NCBI RefSeq assembly: GCF_001305575.3
Contig: NZ_CP012373.2
Span: 3,172,261 to 3,236,260 of the forward strand
Source of the DNA: Beggiatoa leptomitoformis
Lineage (GTDB): Bacteria; Pseudomonadota; Gammaproteobacteria; Beggiatoales; Beggiatoaceae
Reading direction: 5' to 3'
Length of the DNA stretch: 64,000 nucleotides
Positions 46,208 to 54,600 of the stretch are shown here, piece after piece. The translations under genes and the position numbers were made by a program. Position 1 is the first letter of the stretch. Each line of letters begins with the position of its first letter. The notes under the pieces are model-generated. The model had not been told where the DNA came from and searched no databases. It was given only the letters and a program-made list of their open reading frames with translations.

Positions 46208-46967
46208 GCAGCGTTCAGTTCCCAGACCGTCTAAGTAAACAACAATATATCCGCAATATTATGACATAAGTAAAAAAGTGAAAAATATTTGCTTCACTAT
46301 TATTTTTTATCCCCGCTTTGTTCCTCTCTCAGCCATTCGGTTTTTATCAGTCCTTAAATACCTGTTCCAAAGATTTCCACAGATTCCCTTCTTTAATCTT
46401 TAATTTGTTTAAATAGATTTTATTGTAATAGTTATGTCATAAAAAACTGTGGATAACTCAGAATTTTTATTTATATTTAAATAGTTATCCTGTTAGTAAC
46501 TTTGTTGATAACTGCTTGAACATCCCTAGAATAACTCTGTAGAACCATTTATTTATCGAAGTTATCCACAAGTTACTAACAGGTTATCCACAAGTTACTA
46601 ACAAGTTACTAACAGCTAAACGCTAAAAAGTAGGCAAAAAAACAACAAAAAACATAAAAGTAGCTAAACAACAAATAAGTTTTTACCACTTAACTTAATG
46701 ATATTAAATTTAAATTCTGAGTTATCCACAGGGATACTGATTGATATATTGCGAAGGAATAGAGAAAGGAATGTAAAAAAGCTAATTCACTATTTATAAA
46801 TAATTTTTTTAAGTTATCCACAGGGAGATTTATCCAACTTTAAGCCTCCTATTGAACTTGTCCTATTTCACAAATCTGGTTAGCACTGTAAAATCACGTT
46901 GCTGGTGCAGCCAGTGATTAAATACAAGTTTTATTAAATGGTTAGATACACTATAAGGAGTTTTATA
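46208..46967. other. 760-base AT-rich intergenic region
   Basis: No gene is seen. It holds the DnaA-box cluster described separately, AT-rich tracts (for example 46463-46483 and 46697-46715), and, at the right end, the ribosome binding site AAGGAG (about 46955-46960) of the next gene. ATGACAT occurs twice (46201 and 46261). Confidence 0.8.
46447..46822. other. DnaA-box cluster: candidate replication origin or DnaA titration site
   Basis: Five exact TTATCCACA 9-mers occur within 375 bases: 46562-46570, 46584-46592, 46722-46730 and 46814-46822 on the plus strand and 46449-46457 on the minus strand. A one-mismatch box (TTATCAACA, minus) lies at 46503-46511. The sequence AAGTTACTAACA occurs three times directly (46570, 46592, 46603) and once inverted (46491-46502), spaced 22 and 11 bases. 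A perfect 20-bp inverted repeat (46447-46466 and 46712-46731, containing two of the boxes) frames the centre. Such phased boxes, short iterons and AT-rich flanks are what a chromosomal or plasmid-type origin looks like. No dnaA, dnaN, gyrB or mnmG gene is nearby. Confidence 0.65.
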
Positions 46968-47885
46968 ATGCTAAAACGTGTTTTACTACTACTGTGCTTT
47001 ATTAGTTACGGAACAGGACAAACGGTTTATGCAGAACAACGTGCGTTGTTATATCCTGCGATGGATAAATTATCCACAGAATTACAAAGCGTTGTAACCG
47101 AAGCGCAAAAAATTGACCGCCCCAGCGTGCCTTATGAACAATTGACACAACAGACACGTTATTACACACGCATTGCCCCACGTAAATACGTGTTGGATGC
47201 AAATAACCAATTGTTAAACAGCGCAATTTTAAGCACTAAACCCATTGCTTTTGTTACCACACCAGACGGGATTTATGGCAAATCGCTGTTAGATATTTAC
47301 TTAGATATTGGTTACGAAGCAGAAGATATTATTCATTGGCAACGGGATGTACCGATGGTTGCGATAGTCTTTCGTTTTCCTGACGAAATCACACAATCTG
47401 AAGTGTTGAATGGTGAACTACCCGCAGAATGGCGTAAAACTGTGATTATTCCTACATGGGATAATCTTTTTACTGTTTTTCAACGATTCGCCACGGATGC
47501 AACGGTTGACGCAAACAAAAAGAGCGAAGGTGACTTTTCCCCCAACGGTTTCTTTTTCCGTAGTGATGCAAATAAATCTTTTGTGTTAGGTTATCCTGAA
47601 ATAGGCAAGGAGCGGTTAAAAACCGCGTCTTATCAAGAAATTAAAGCAACAGGCGGGGCAGATTGGGCGTATCGGGAATTATTAGAACAGAAACTAAGTA
47701 TTTTTGAACATTTTCGTGGCACTGGACGGACGCAAAACGAGATTGTTGACCCACAAGGGATTCATCACGAATCGGGTTTATTTGAATTTATCGCGCCTAA
47801 CTTTGCACTAAAAGATTTAGCAGAAATTGCGGTTATTGATTTGGGATTATTATCAATGCAGGGTACATATATACCTGTTAAATAA
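46968..47885 (+). CDS. Exported protein of unknown function
   Basis: A 305-residue protein with a signal peptide (MLKRVLLLLCFISYGTG, cleavage near VYAEQ). The mature part has QQTRYYTRIAPRKYVLD, then IAFVTTPDGIYGKSLLDIYLDIGYEAEDIIHWQ, and a C-terminal GTGRTQNEIVDPQGIHHESGLFEF region. I recognise no family. There is no lipobox and only the N-terminal hydrophobic segment. AAGGAG seven bases before the ATG sets the start; the ORF open from 46938 adds ten residues without a site. It sits alone, downstream of the DnaA-box region, and has its own stem-loop terminator. Confidence 0.75.
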   Translation: MLKRVLLLLCFISYGTGQTVYAEQRALLYPAMDKLSTELQSVVTEAQKIDRPSVPYEQLTQQTRYYTRIAPRKYVLDANNQLLNSAILSTKPIAFVTTPDGIYGKSLLDIYLDIGYEAEDIIHWQRDVPMVAIVFRFPDEITQSEVLNGELPAEWRKTVIIPTWDNLFTVFQRFATDATVDANKKSEGDFSPNGFFFRSDANKSFVLGYPEIGKERLKTASYQEIKATGGADWAYRELLEQKLSIFEHFRGTGRTQNEIVDPQGIHHESGLFEFIAPNFALKDLAEIAVIDLGLLSMQGTYIPVK

Positions 47886-47903
47886 AGATATTGAAAGTTG
47901 CAT

Positions 47904-47956
47904 AGGGTGGCACTGCCCACCCTACTGCTGTCTGAATCAGAATTCTCAGGATTTAT
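47904..47956 (+). terminator. Stem-loop and dispersed repeat after the 46968 gene
   Basis: AGGGTGG (47904-47910) pairs with CCACCCT (47917-47923) around CACTGC. GTCTGAATCAGAATTCTCAGGATTT follows at about 47930-47954, another copy of the GATTCAGAC-type repeat in inverse orientation. It separates convergent genes. Confidence 0.55.
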
Positions 47957-47973
47957 GGGTAATGCTCACCCGA

Positions 47974-49806
47974 CTATTTCCCGCGTTTTGCATCCAATTG
48001 TTGCGCTTTTTCTTTATCAATCCACCAAGTATTAAATCCTAGTCCATATTTTGGGGCAATGTTTGGGTGCATGAATTTGTTCCAATATGCCACGCGAAAT
48101 GTGCGAATGTGCCAGTGTGGAATTACGTAATAGCCTGAGAGTAAAACACGGTCTAATGCGCGGGTGTGTGCAATAAGGCTTGCCCTGTCTGGGGCTGCAA
48201 TCACTTGTTCTATGAGTGCATCGATAACAGGGTCTTTAATCCCTGCGTAGTTGCGTGTGCCTTTAATATCTGCCTTGTTTGAACCCCAATAATCGCGTTG
48301 TTCATTACCGGGAGAAAGCGATTGTCCAACAACGGCAACAATCATATCAAAATCAAAATCATCTAAACGGTTTTTGTATTGGCTGGAATCTACTGTGCGG
48401 ATGGTCGCTTTAATGCCTACCCGTTCTAAGTTTTTGGCAAACGGTAGGGAAATTCTTTCAAAAGCAGGGCTGTCTAGTAAAATTTCAAAATCAAACGGTT
48501 TACCCGTTGTTTTATTGACTAAACGGTTTTGTTTAAATTCCCATCCTGCGTCGGTTAATAGTCCAAGTGCTTTGCGAATGTTATCGCGGATATTGCCTGA
48601 GCCATCACTACTTGGGGGTTGATAAGCCGTTGTAAAAATATGTTCGGGAATTTTGTTTTTAAACGGTTCTAAAATCGCCTGTTCTTCTGCACTGGGGAGG
48701 TTATGCGCGGCAAGTTCTGAGTTGGAAAAAAAACTGTCGGTGCGGGTATAAGCATTGTAAAACAGGTTTTTATTTGACCATTCAAAATCAAATAAATAGC
48801 CGATTGCTTCACGGACTTTGGGGTCTGCAAATAGGGGACGGCGGGTATTGAAGAAAAAGGCTTGCATGCCTGTGGGGATTTCGTGAGTAATTTCTTCTTT
48901 AATAACTAAGCCTGTTTTTACAGCGGGGAAGTCGTAAGCAGTCGCCCAATCTTTTGCGGTGGATTCAGAACGGAAATCATATTCCCCTGCTTTAAAGGCT
49001 TGTAATGCAACGGTACTATCGCGGTAATAGTCGTAGCGAATGGTATCAAAATTTTCTTGTCCTAAATTAACGGGTAAATTCGCCCCCCAGTAATCGGGTA
49101 CTCGTTTGTAAACGACGAAACGCCCTGCTTCAAATGTGTCAATTTTATAAGCACCGCTCCCTAAAGGGGCTTCAAGTGTGGTTTTGTCAAACTCGCGAGT
49201 ACTCCAATAGGCTTTTGAAAGAATGGGGAGTTGTCCCATAATCAGGGGAAGCTCTTTATTTGTACCATTGATAAAGGTGAATTTAACCTTGTGTTCGTCG
49301 ACCTTTTCTACTTTAGTGACATTTTCGTAGTAGGAACGGTAAAACGGATTGCCCTTTTCTTTAAGAATTTCAAAAGAAAAAATTACATCTTCAGGGGTAA
49401 TCGGTGTTCCATCATGAAAGCGGGCAATCGAGCGTAATTGATAGGCGACCCATGTTCTATCTTCAGGAACTTCAATCGTTTCAGCAATGAGTCCATAAAC
49501 AGAAAAGGCTTCATCATCGCTATTAACTGTTAGGGTTTCAAATAAACCACCAATACCTGCTGGTGGAATGCCTTTTATGATAAATGGGTTAAAACTGTCG
49601 TATGTGCCTATATCGGCTAAACGTACCGTTCCCCCTTTGGGCGCGTCAGGATTAGCGTATTCAAAATGCTTAAAGTTAGGGGGATATTTTAAATCGCCAT
49701 ACATGGACATACCATGTCCAACGGTAACGTTGCCGTTGTTTTGTTCGGTCGCAAAAGTGGGTGCATTAGAAACCAGTAGTAGGGTAAAAAGGAAAAACGC
49801 TCGCAT
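47974..49806 (-). CDS. Periplasmic oligopeptide-type solute-binding protein (YejA-like)
   Basis: Family 5 extracellular solute-binding protein of 610 residues with a signal peptide (MRAFFLFTLLLVSNAPTFA). The region HGMSMYGDLKYPPNFKHFEYANPDAPKGGTVR (in parts) and SFNPFIIKG resemble YejA and related dipeptide/microcin C binding proteins. DVIFSFEILKE, VKTGLVIKEE and NTRRPLFADPKVREAIGYLFD are further family blocks. It should deliver peptides to a YejB/E/F-type ABC importer, but no permease or ATPase genes are beside it. It is monocistronic. Confidence 0.9.
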   Translation of the reverse strand: MRAFFLFTLLLVSNAPTFATEQNNGNVTVGHGMSMYGDLKYPPNFKHFEYANPDAPKGGTVRLADIGTYDSFNPFIIKGIPPAGIGGLFETLTVNSDDEAFSVYGLIAETIEVPEDRTWVAYQLRSIARFHDGTPITPEDVIFSFEILKEKGNPFYRSYYENVTKVEKVDEHKVKFTFINGTNKELPLIMGQLPILSKAYWSTREFDKTTLEAPLGSGAYKIDTFEAGRFVVYKRVPDYWGANLPVNLGQENFDTIRYDYYRDSTVALQAFKAGEYDFRSESTAKDWATAYDFPAVKTGLVIKEEITHEIPTGMQAFFFNTRRPLFADPKVREAIGYLFDFEWSNKNLFYNAYTRTDSFFSNSELAAHNLPSAEEQAILEPFKNKIPEHIFTTAYQPPSSDGSGNIRDNIRKALGLLTDAGWEFKQNRLVNKTTGKPFDFEILLDSPAFERISLPFAKNLERVGIKATIRTVDSSQYKNRLDDFDFDMIVAVVGQSLSPGNEQRDYWGSNKADIKGTRNYAGIKDPVIDALIEQVIAAPDRASLIAHTRALDRVLLSGYYVIPHWHIRTFRVAYWNKFMHPNIAPKYGLGFNTWWIDKEKAQQLDAKRGK

Positions 49807-50049
49807 ACAATCCTCTGGGAGTAAAAGAAGTTTATTTGTTAATCATGATGGGTTAATCAAGCCTGTTGTCAAACTGTTTACACAATATCGCGTTAAGCTT
49901 ATGACTTTGTGTCGCGCTGTTTGGGCTTATGGGGTTATGCGTGATGGTTAAAAGAGATGAAGTCTGGTTGAATTTTAATCTAAAATTCATCGTGTAGGTG
50001 CGAATTTATTCGCATTGCTATGTAAATGCAAATAAATTTGTGCTGACCG
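49807..50049. other. Upstream region with short palindrome
   Basis: No gene is seen. TGCGAAT and ATTCGCA (49999-50014) form a near-perfect palindrome, and an imperfect GCAAATAAATTTGTGC follows. The motif GTAGGTGCGAATTTATTCGCA looks like a dispersed short repeat. The region precedes the Pho-box promoter. Confidence 0.4.
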
Positions 50050-50095
50050 TTGTCATCAGCTTGTCATCTTCTTGTCATGTCCGAGTAGGGATAAT
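50050..50095 (+). promoter_or_regulatory. Pho box (three TTGTCAT repeats) and -10 element
   Basis: TTGTCAT occurs at 50050-50056, 50061-50067 and 50072-50078, exactly 11 bases apart. PhoB sites are 7-base direct repeats (consensus CTGTCAT) with 4-base spacers, replacing the -35 element. GATAAT at 50090-50095 begins 12 bases after the last repeat, the expected place for the -10. A fourth TTGTCAT at 50101 is out of phase. The transcript would lead into the 31-codon ORF at 50142. Confidence 0.7.
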
Positions 50096-50141
50096 ACAGC
50101 TTGTCATTGAATTATGCTGTTATAACGCAAGTGGGTGAAAG

Positions 50142-50237
50142 ATGAAAAGTCAAAGTGAATTATTAAAAGCCTATTTCTTTATGATTTTATTGATAATTGG
50201 TATGTTTACCTTGTTAAACGTTATTGCGTCTTTATAA
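50142..50237 (+). CDS. 31-residue single-span membrane peptide
   Basis: Small open frame beginning MKSQSELLKAYFF and ending VIASL, with one hydrophobic stretch (FFMILLIIGMFTLLNVIA, residues 12-29) after a charged N-terminus. GGTGAAAG precedes the ATG by a few bases. It lies about 40 bases downstream of a predicted PhoB-type promoter and 75 bases upstream of another small gene. Its size and layout fit regulatory or stress-induced small membrane proteins, but coding is inferred from the frame, ribosome site and promoter only. Confidence 0.5.
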   Translation: MKSQSELLKAYFFMILLIIGMFTLLNVIASL

Positions 50238-50312
50238 CGCATCTCTAAATGGAATGGCTTTGAAACAGTTTGATTGCAATATGATACATGGCTTATAACA
50301 GGAGAAAATGAA

Positions 50313-50504
50313 ATGAATTTGGATAAAAACCTACGTAAGTATTTAAAAAGAACAGGGAAATCTTTTGCTGTGCAGTTTATACCTGAAGAGGATAAGTGGT
50401 GCGTGATGGTTGGTGAGTCTTCTACCAAAGCAGATAAACTAGCCGACGCATTACGAAGCGTATGGCTAGAAATACCTGACTTTAATGATGTTGTTAAAGG
50501 ATAA
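50313..50504 (+). CDS. Small soluble protein of unknown function
   Basis: A 63-residue acidic/basic protein, MNLDKNLRKYLKRTGKSFA through EEDKWCVMVGESSTKADKLADALRSVW to FNDVVKG. AGGAGA at 50300-50305 suits the ATG at 50313; the TTG at 50274 would add thirteen residues with no site. No family is recognised. It may be co-transcribed with the 31-residue membrane peptide from the Pho-box promoter, since no terminator is seen between them. It converges with the gene ending at 50513. Confidence 0.65.
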   Translation: MNLDKNLRKYLKRTGKSFAVQFIPEEDKWCVMVGESSTKADKLADALRSVWLEIPDFNDVVKG

Positions 50505-50512
50505 TCAGCGCA

Positions 50513-51010
50513 TTAAAAAATTTTGGGGTTTTCTGCGTCTTTTAGCTTGTCGCGTAGGGTCATCAATTGGTCGACAACGTCAGAAAACAGTTTGGTGCTG
50601 AATTGACCATTAACCGTTTGATTATACATAGTTTGGCTTAAGCTCAAAATTTGCAGGCGTAAGTTATCTTGGAGCGTTTCGGTTTTTTGAGTTTGTTGTA
50701 GATTGGCGGCAAATTGTTCTAATAACTCAGCAGTAATCATGGTTAAAACAATGCATTTGTTAGGGCTGTCGCCAATTTTTTTGCCTGCCTTGCCATGATG
50801 TTGAGTCCAATAACGTTCTTCCCCGCAAAAAATTTGGTTCTCTTGGATTGCGGTGATTTTTTTAAAGGCGAGTGGTTTTTGTCCTTCGGTCGTTGATTCT
50901 TCTACTTCTATGAACCACTCACCAATCGCTGGGGTGTAAATGTCTTTTCCCCAAGTTCTTTTTCTTAGTTTTTCTAAAAAACTCCTCTGATAGTCTGTTG
51001 AGGCCTGCAT
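50513..51010 (-). CDS. Hypothetical protein, 165 residues
   Basis: Starts MQASTDYQRSFLEKLRKRTWG, has EWFIEVEESTTEGQKPLAFKKI and ends LRDKLKDAENPKIF. There is no signal peptide or membrane segment; the second half is helical and Q/L/T-rich (LLEQFAANLQQTQKTETLQD). The family is not recognised. It follows the nucleotidase gene by 31 bases on the same strand and may be read from the same promoter. An AAGGAG-type site precedes the ATG. Confidence 0.65.
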   Translation of the reverse strand: MQASTDYQRSFLEKLRKRTWGKDIYTPAIGEWFIEVEESTTEGQKPLAFKKITAIQENQIFCGEERYWTQHHGKAGKKIGDSPNKCIVLTMITAELLEQFAANLQQTQKTETLQDNLRLQILSLSQTMYNQTVNGQFSTKLFSDVVDQLMTLRDKLKDAENPKIF

Positions 51011-51041
51011 GTTTTACTCCTTAATCTGCTGGTTATTTGTT

Positions 51042-53024
51042 TTAGATAATTTCTAGTCGTTCATCTTTAACGACTCCCGATAAGCTATCTACTACGCCAT
51101 ATTCACGAATAAATTTAATTATTTCGTTGTGATAAACCAATCCTGTTTCTTCTTTTGCTAATGCTGTGACATCAAAGCCAATGGCAGGACGATGATTTTT
51201 AGTTGTTTGTCCTTTCCAATATTCTCCACCTGCGCCCCGCAAGGCGACAAAATCGCCAAATGCAACATGAAAGTTTTTTTCTAAGACTGTTTCTATGGGT
51301 TTACCTTGTATATAAATCGCTTGTGCCGTTGCATCTGCTGCTGTATCGCCTAGTACGATTTGGTAACGCACTTGGCGGGAAAAATGTAAAAACCCATAAG
51401 AAACGGCATATCCTACTAAATCATTTTTTGTTACTTGTTGTTCAGGGCGGACTAAACGTTGTGCATTGCTGATTAATAATTGTCTAATTTGCGCGCCTGT
51501 CATGGTCACAACAACAATTAAGTCGGCAAAGGGCATAACTTTATACCAATCATCAAAGGTAATCGGGTGGGCAGGCTTTATCCCCTGACAGACACCCGAC
51601 GCATTAAATGCAGCAAAATCTACTTGTTGCGAACCATCTAAGCGGGGTGGAAAGTGAAGGCTTCGCGCAACAATGGCATCATTCATAAAGTTAGCAATGG
51701 CAAGTTGTCCACGATAACGTTCCTGTATGATGTTTTCTGTGCATAAATCTGCTAAATCACCTGCATAACCAATTACTTCTTCAAGTTTATCTTGTAGCTT
51801 TGCATACAAGGGACGCATGATATTTTCTTCAAATACGCTATCTACATCGGTTTCTTGCTCGTATAACGCGGGATTGTAGTCTGCTTGTGTTCTTGCCGTA
51901 TCATCATGTGGTTTTATTGAGTGTAAACAGGCTGTTATTGTGGGTTTTATACCTGTTACCCTTGGTTGCAGGGTAATGGCGACTTCCCCTAAATGACTGC
52001 CATAAGCCCCTGCTTGCACAATAGGTATTTGATGATGATAACTGTTTAAATGGTCTGTATTTAATAAGGTATGCGTATGTCCACCGATTAAAATAATCGG
52101 TTTGTGTGTTAATAAGGCGGTTGCGGCTTGCGCAATATCAACATCACCACATGCCAATAGATGTCTAACTACCCCTCCTACAGCACCGTTATATCCCACG
52201 TGAGATAACAGTAAAATTACATCCGCATGGGGTGCAAGCACGGGTAATACTTTTTTTAACGTTATCAATACATCTTGTGCATAAAAACGGGGGTCATCCG
52301 CCGTGCCTAAACGAGTCGCAACAACCGTTGTAAGCCCGATAATGCCTACGCGCAATCCCTTTTTTGTAACGCCAATAATGGCTGGATGATAATGTTGCGC
52401 TTGTAAATAGCATGAACCATATAAATTTGCTGACAATACGGGAAAACGCGCATCTTGTTCGATGGCTTTTGCCAGTAATGCCGACCCTCGGTCTAATTCA
52501 TGATTACCAATCGCACAGGCATCCATGCCTGCGGCTGAATAAACATGATAAGCAGCACTGAGTTGGAAACTGTTAGTATCCGCCCCTAATAATTCGTCGA
52601 AGGGATTGCCTATATGGTCATCTCCTGCGGAGATAAACAAAACATCTTCGGTTTTACCCGCCATTGCGCGTGCGGTATTAACATATTTCACTATTTGTGA
52701 AAAACGTCGCGTATCCCCCTGTTGTTGATGAGTTGAACGCAATTCATGATGTAAATCGTTAAGATGAAAAATACGCAACGTATGCGCTTGTTCGGGTTGT
52801 AATGTACAAACGGGTGTTGGCAGATTATCCGTTATCTGTAAACAGGGCGGATTATCGACGTGAATAAAATCGCCTTGCAATAAATATAAGGTTTGAAAAT
52901 GACCTAAAGGGTTTGGTACACCTTGTTTTAGGGTCACTGTGGGCAGCGATAGACGTGTTTGCTGTTGCCAACACGCTGAATCTATTAATACAGCCGTATT
53001 ATAATCGTCTATTCTCAATCTCAT
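51042..53024 (-). CDS. 5'-nucleotidase/UshA-like metallophosphatase
   Basis: A 660-residue protein with the metallophosphatase domain preceded by ~85 atypical residues and no signal peptide that I can see. Motifs: LRIFHLNDLHHEL (D-x-H), FISAGDDHIGNPFDELL (G-D), DACAIGNHELDRG (GNHE), LLLSHVGYNGA and ILIGGHTHTLLN (GHTH). The C-terminal 5'-nucleotidase domain has IANFMNDAIVAR and FAAFNASGVCQGI. UshA-type enzymes release phosphate from nucleotides and sugars. A reverse-strand pair of Pho-box-like repeats lies 86 bases upstream, which fits phosphate scavenging. Location outside the cell is expected for the family but not shown here. Confidence 0.85.
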   Translation of the reverse strand: MRLRIDDYNTAVLIDSACWQQQTRLSLPTVTLKQGVPNPLGHFQTLYLLQGDFIHVDNPPCLQITDNLPTPVCTLQPEQAHTLRIFHLNDLHHELRSTHQQQGDTRRFSQIVKYVNTARAMAGKTEDVLFISAGDDHIGNPFDELLGADTNSFQLSAAYHVYSAAGMDACAIGNHELDRGSALLAKAIEQDARFPVLSANLYGSCYLQAQHYHPAIIGVTKKGLRVGIIGLTTVVATRLGTADDPRFYAQDVLITLKKVLPVLAPHADVILLLSHVGYNGAVGGVVRHLLACGDVDIAQAATALLTHKPIILIGGHTHTLLNTDHLNSYHHQIPIVQAGAYGSHLGEVAITLQPRVTGIKPTITACLHSIKPHDDTARTQADYNPALYEQETDVDSVFEENIMRPLYAKLQDKLEEVIGYAGDLADLCTENIIQERYRGQLAIANFMNDAIVARSLHFPPRLDGSQQVDFAAFNASGVCQGIKPAHPITFDDWYKVMPFADLIVVVTMTGAQIRQLLISNAQRLVRPEQQVTKNDLVGYAVSYGFLHFSRQVRYQIVLGDTAADATAQAIYIQGKPIETVLEKNFHVAFGDFVALRGAGGEYWKGQTTKNHRPAIGFDVTALAKEETGLVYHNEIIKFIREYGVVDSLSGVVKDERLEII

Positions 53025-53090
53025 TCACCATTAATGAAATATTCAGTAAGCATCGATAATGAATAATTGTTTGCTTAACCTTTATATCCT

Positions 53091-53127
53091 AGTATAACGC
53101 TCAACTATAATGACAATATCATGAGCC
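53091..53127 (-). promoter_or_regulatory. Two-repeat Pho-box-like site upstream of the nucleotidase
   Basis: On the minus strand GGCTCAT (53121-53127) and TTGTCAT (53110-53116) are 11 bases apart, and TATACT (53091-53096) follows after 13 bases. The first repeat matches the consensus at four of seven bases, the second at six. It points toward the 5'-nucleotidase. Confidence 0.45.
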
Positions 53128-53471
53128 TAACTAATTATTTCAATAGTGTTGTTGATTGGGAACAGAGGTAATCATTTTTTCTAACCAGATTAATGATGGA
53201 AAAATTATGCACGCTCTATTTTACAAAACGATGACGGTAACGTATGGTTACAAAATGATTTTGTTAAGAATAGGATGGTATTTAATAGAACAAGATGATT
53301 GGTTTTTAAAAATGCGTAATATTAAGGAACATTTATTATTAGTATGTTTATCCTGCCAAATTCTAAGATAAGAATGCAGTGTGATAGGAATCTGAGAGGG
53401 CGATTTACCTTGAAAAATATTCAGTTAATAAATCTATTCGTAGTATTAATAACGTATAAAGGATATCCATC
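53128..53471. other. Intergenic region before the sensor kinase
   Basis: No credible gene is seen. A 71-codon frame at 53156-53371 has no ribosome binding site and unnatural composition. The right end carries AAAGGATATCC as the ribosome binding site of the kinase gene. Confidence 0.5.
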
Positions 53472-54449
53472 ATGTCTTTTTTTCTCTCTCCGATAAGCGA
53501 AGAAGTTAAATCATCCTCCTTGTTTAACCCCTATTTATATACATTTGCTTTTGCATCGCTCTATTTACTTTATTGCTTGTTATATATCTGGTTATCCAGT
53601 GAAATTGCTTCACACTTTGCCTTTTCTATTCAAGAATTAACGTCTATAGAACAATGGAAAGGAACGGTTTTTGTTTTTGTCACGACCTTATTTATTTCTG
53701 TCATTTTGCTATTAACACTCAAACGCATTGAAGAGTACCAAAATCAAATATTGCACCAACAAAATTTGTTAATTCAATCAGAACGTCGTGCGACAGCAGG
53801 CATTTTTGCGGCTTCTGTTGCACATGATATGAATAATTATCTCTTTTCCATGTCAGGAGCGATTGAACTGATTAAAGAGTCACCCAGTTTAAATATCACG
53901 GACAAACAACAGCAATTACTGAATAGCGTAGAAGTAGGGTTACAAGCCTTGATGAATTTATCCACGTCATTGGTGAGTGTTGAACAAGAGACATTACAAC
54001 GAGACGTTACATTGATTGATATTAATAATTTTATTGAAGAAATCATAGGACTAACGAAGCATCATCAGCGGGTGAAAAAATGCACGGTGCGCCTAGAACC
54101 CATGCAATTGCCACAAGTTTTAGTTGATGTAAATCTTATCAAACAGGCGTTAATTAACTTAATTATTAATGCAGCGGATGCCATTCAACATCCTGAAGGC
54201 GTTATCCTATTTAAAACGGCATTAACCCATCAGCAATTACTCATAGAAGTGCATGACAACGGCACCGGTATTCCTGAGAACTTACGTCAAAAAGTCTTTG
54301 AACCCTTTTTTACCACTAAGAATAATGGTTCTGGTTTAGGACTCCTTTCTGTCAAAGTCTGCATGGATAAGCATCATGGCAATATTAAAATCACAAATTC
54401 TGCCTCACTAGGCGGATGTTGCATTCAACTGGCTTTTCCGTTGAATTAA
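53472..54449 (+). CDS. Membrane sensor histidine kinase
   Basis: A 325-residue kinase with two membrane helices (about residues 24-46 and 67-85) enclosing only a short loop, then a coiled coil and a HisKA-like domain with SVAHDMNNYLFSMSGAIE as the histidine box. The HATPase domain has ALINLIINAADAI (N box), VHDNGTGIPENL (G1), FEPFFTTKNNGSGLGL (F and G2) and ends IQLAFPLN. The AHDMNN form is typical of HPK4-type kinases in NtrB-like or FixL-like systems. No response regulator gene is beside it. The signal is unknown. Confidence 0.9.
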   Translation: MSFFLSPISEEVKSSSLFNPYLYTFAFASLYLLYCLLYIWLSSEIASHFAFSIQELTSIEQWKGTVFVFVTTLFISVILLLTLKRIEEYQNQILHQQNLLIQSERRATAGIFAASVAHDMNNYLFSMSGAIELIKESPSLNITDKQQQLLNSVEVGLQALMNLSTSLVSVEQETLQRDVTLIDINNFIEEIIGLTKHHQRVKKCTVRLEPMQLPQVLVDVNLIKQALINLIINAADAIQHPEGVILFKTALTHQQLLIEVHDNGTGIPENLRQKVFEPFFTTKNNGSGLGLLSVKVCMDKHHGNIKITNSASLGGCCIQLAFPLN

Positions 54450-54600
54450 TCAATGGATTTATTTAAGAATTTTTTAATAGCTCTGCTTATTTTTCTTTGC
54501 AATTTTGCTACGATTAAACTGAGCAGGCTATTTTAACGATTAACTGGTTAGCTGCGACTTTACCTCAATCATGTAAAATGCGTGTAGGAGCTTAATTAAA

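Noticed and set aside
53156-53371. 71-codon frame before the sensor kinase
   Set aside because: No ribosome binding site, no recognisable pattern and no membrane or domain features.
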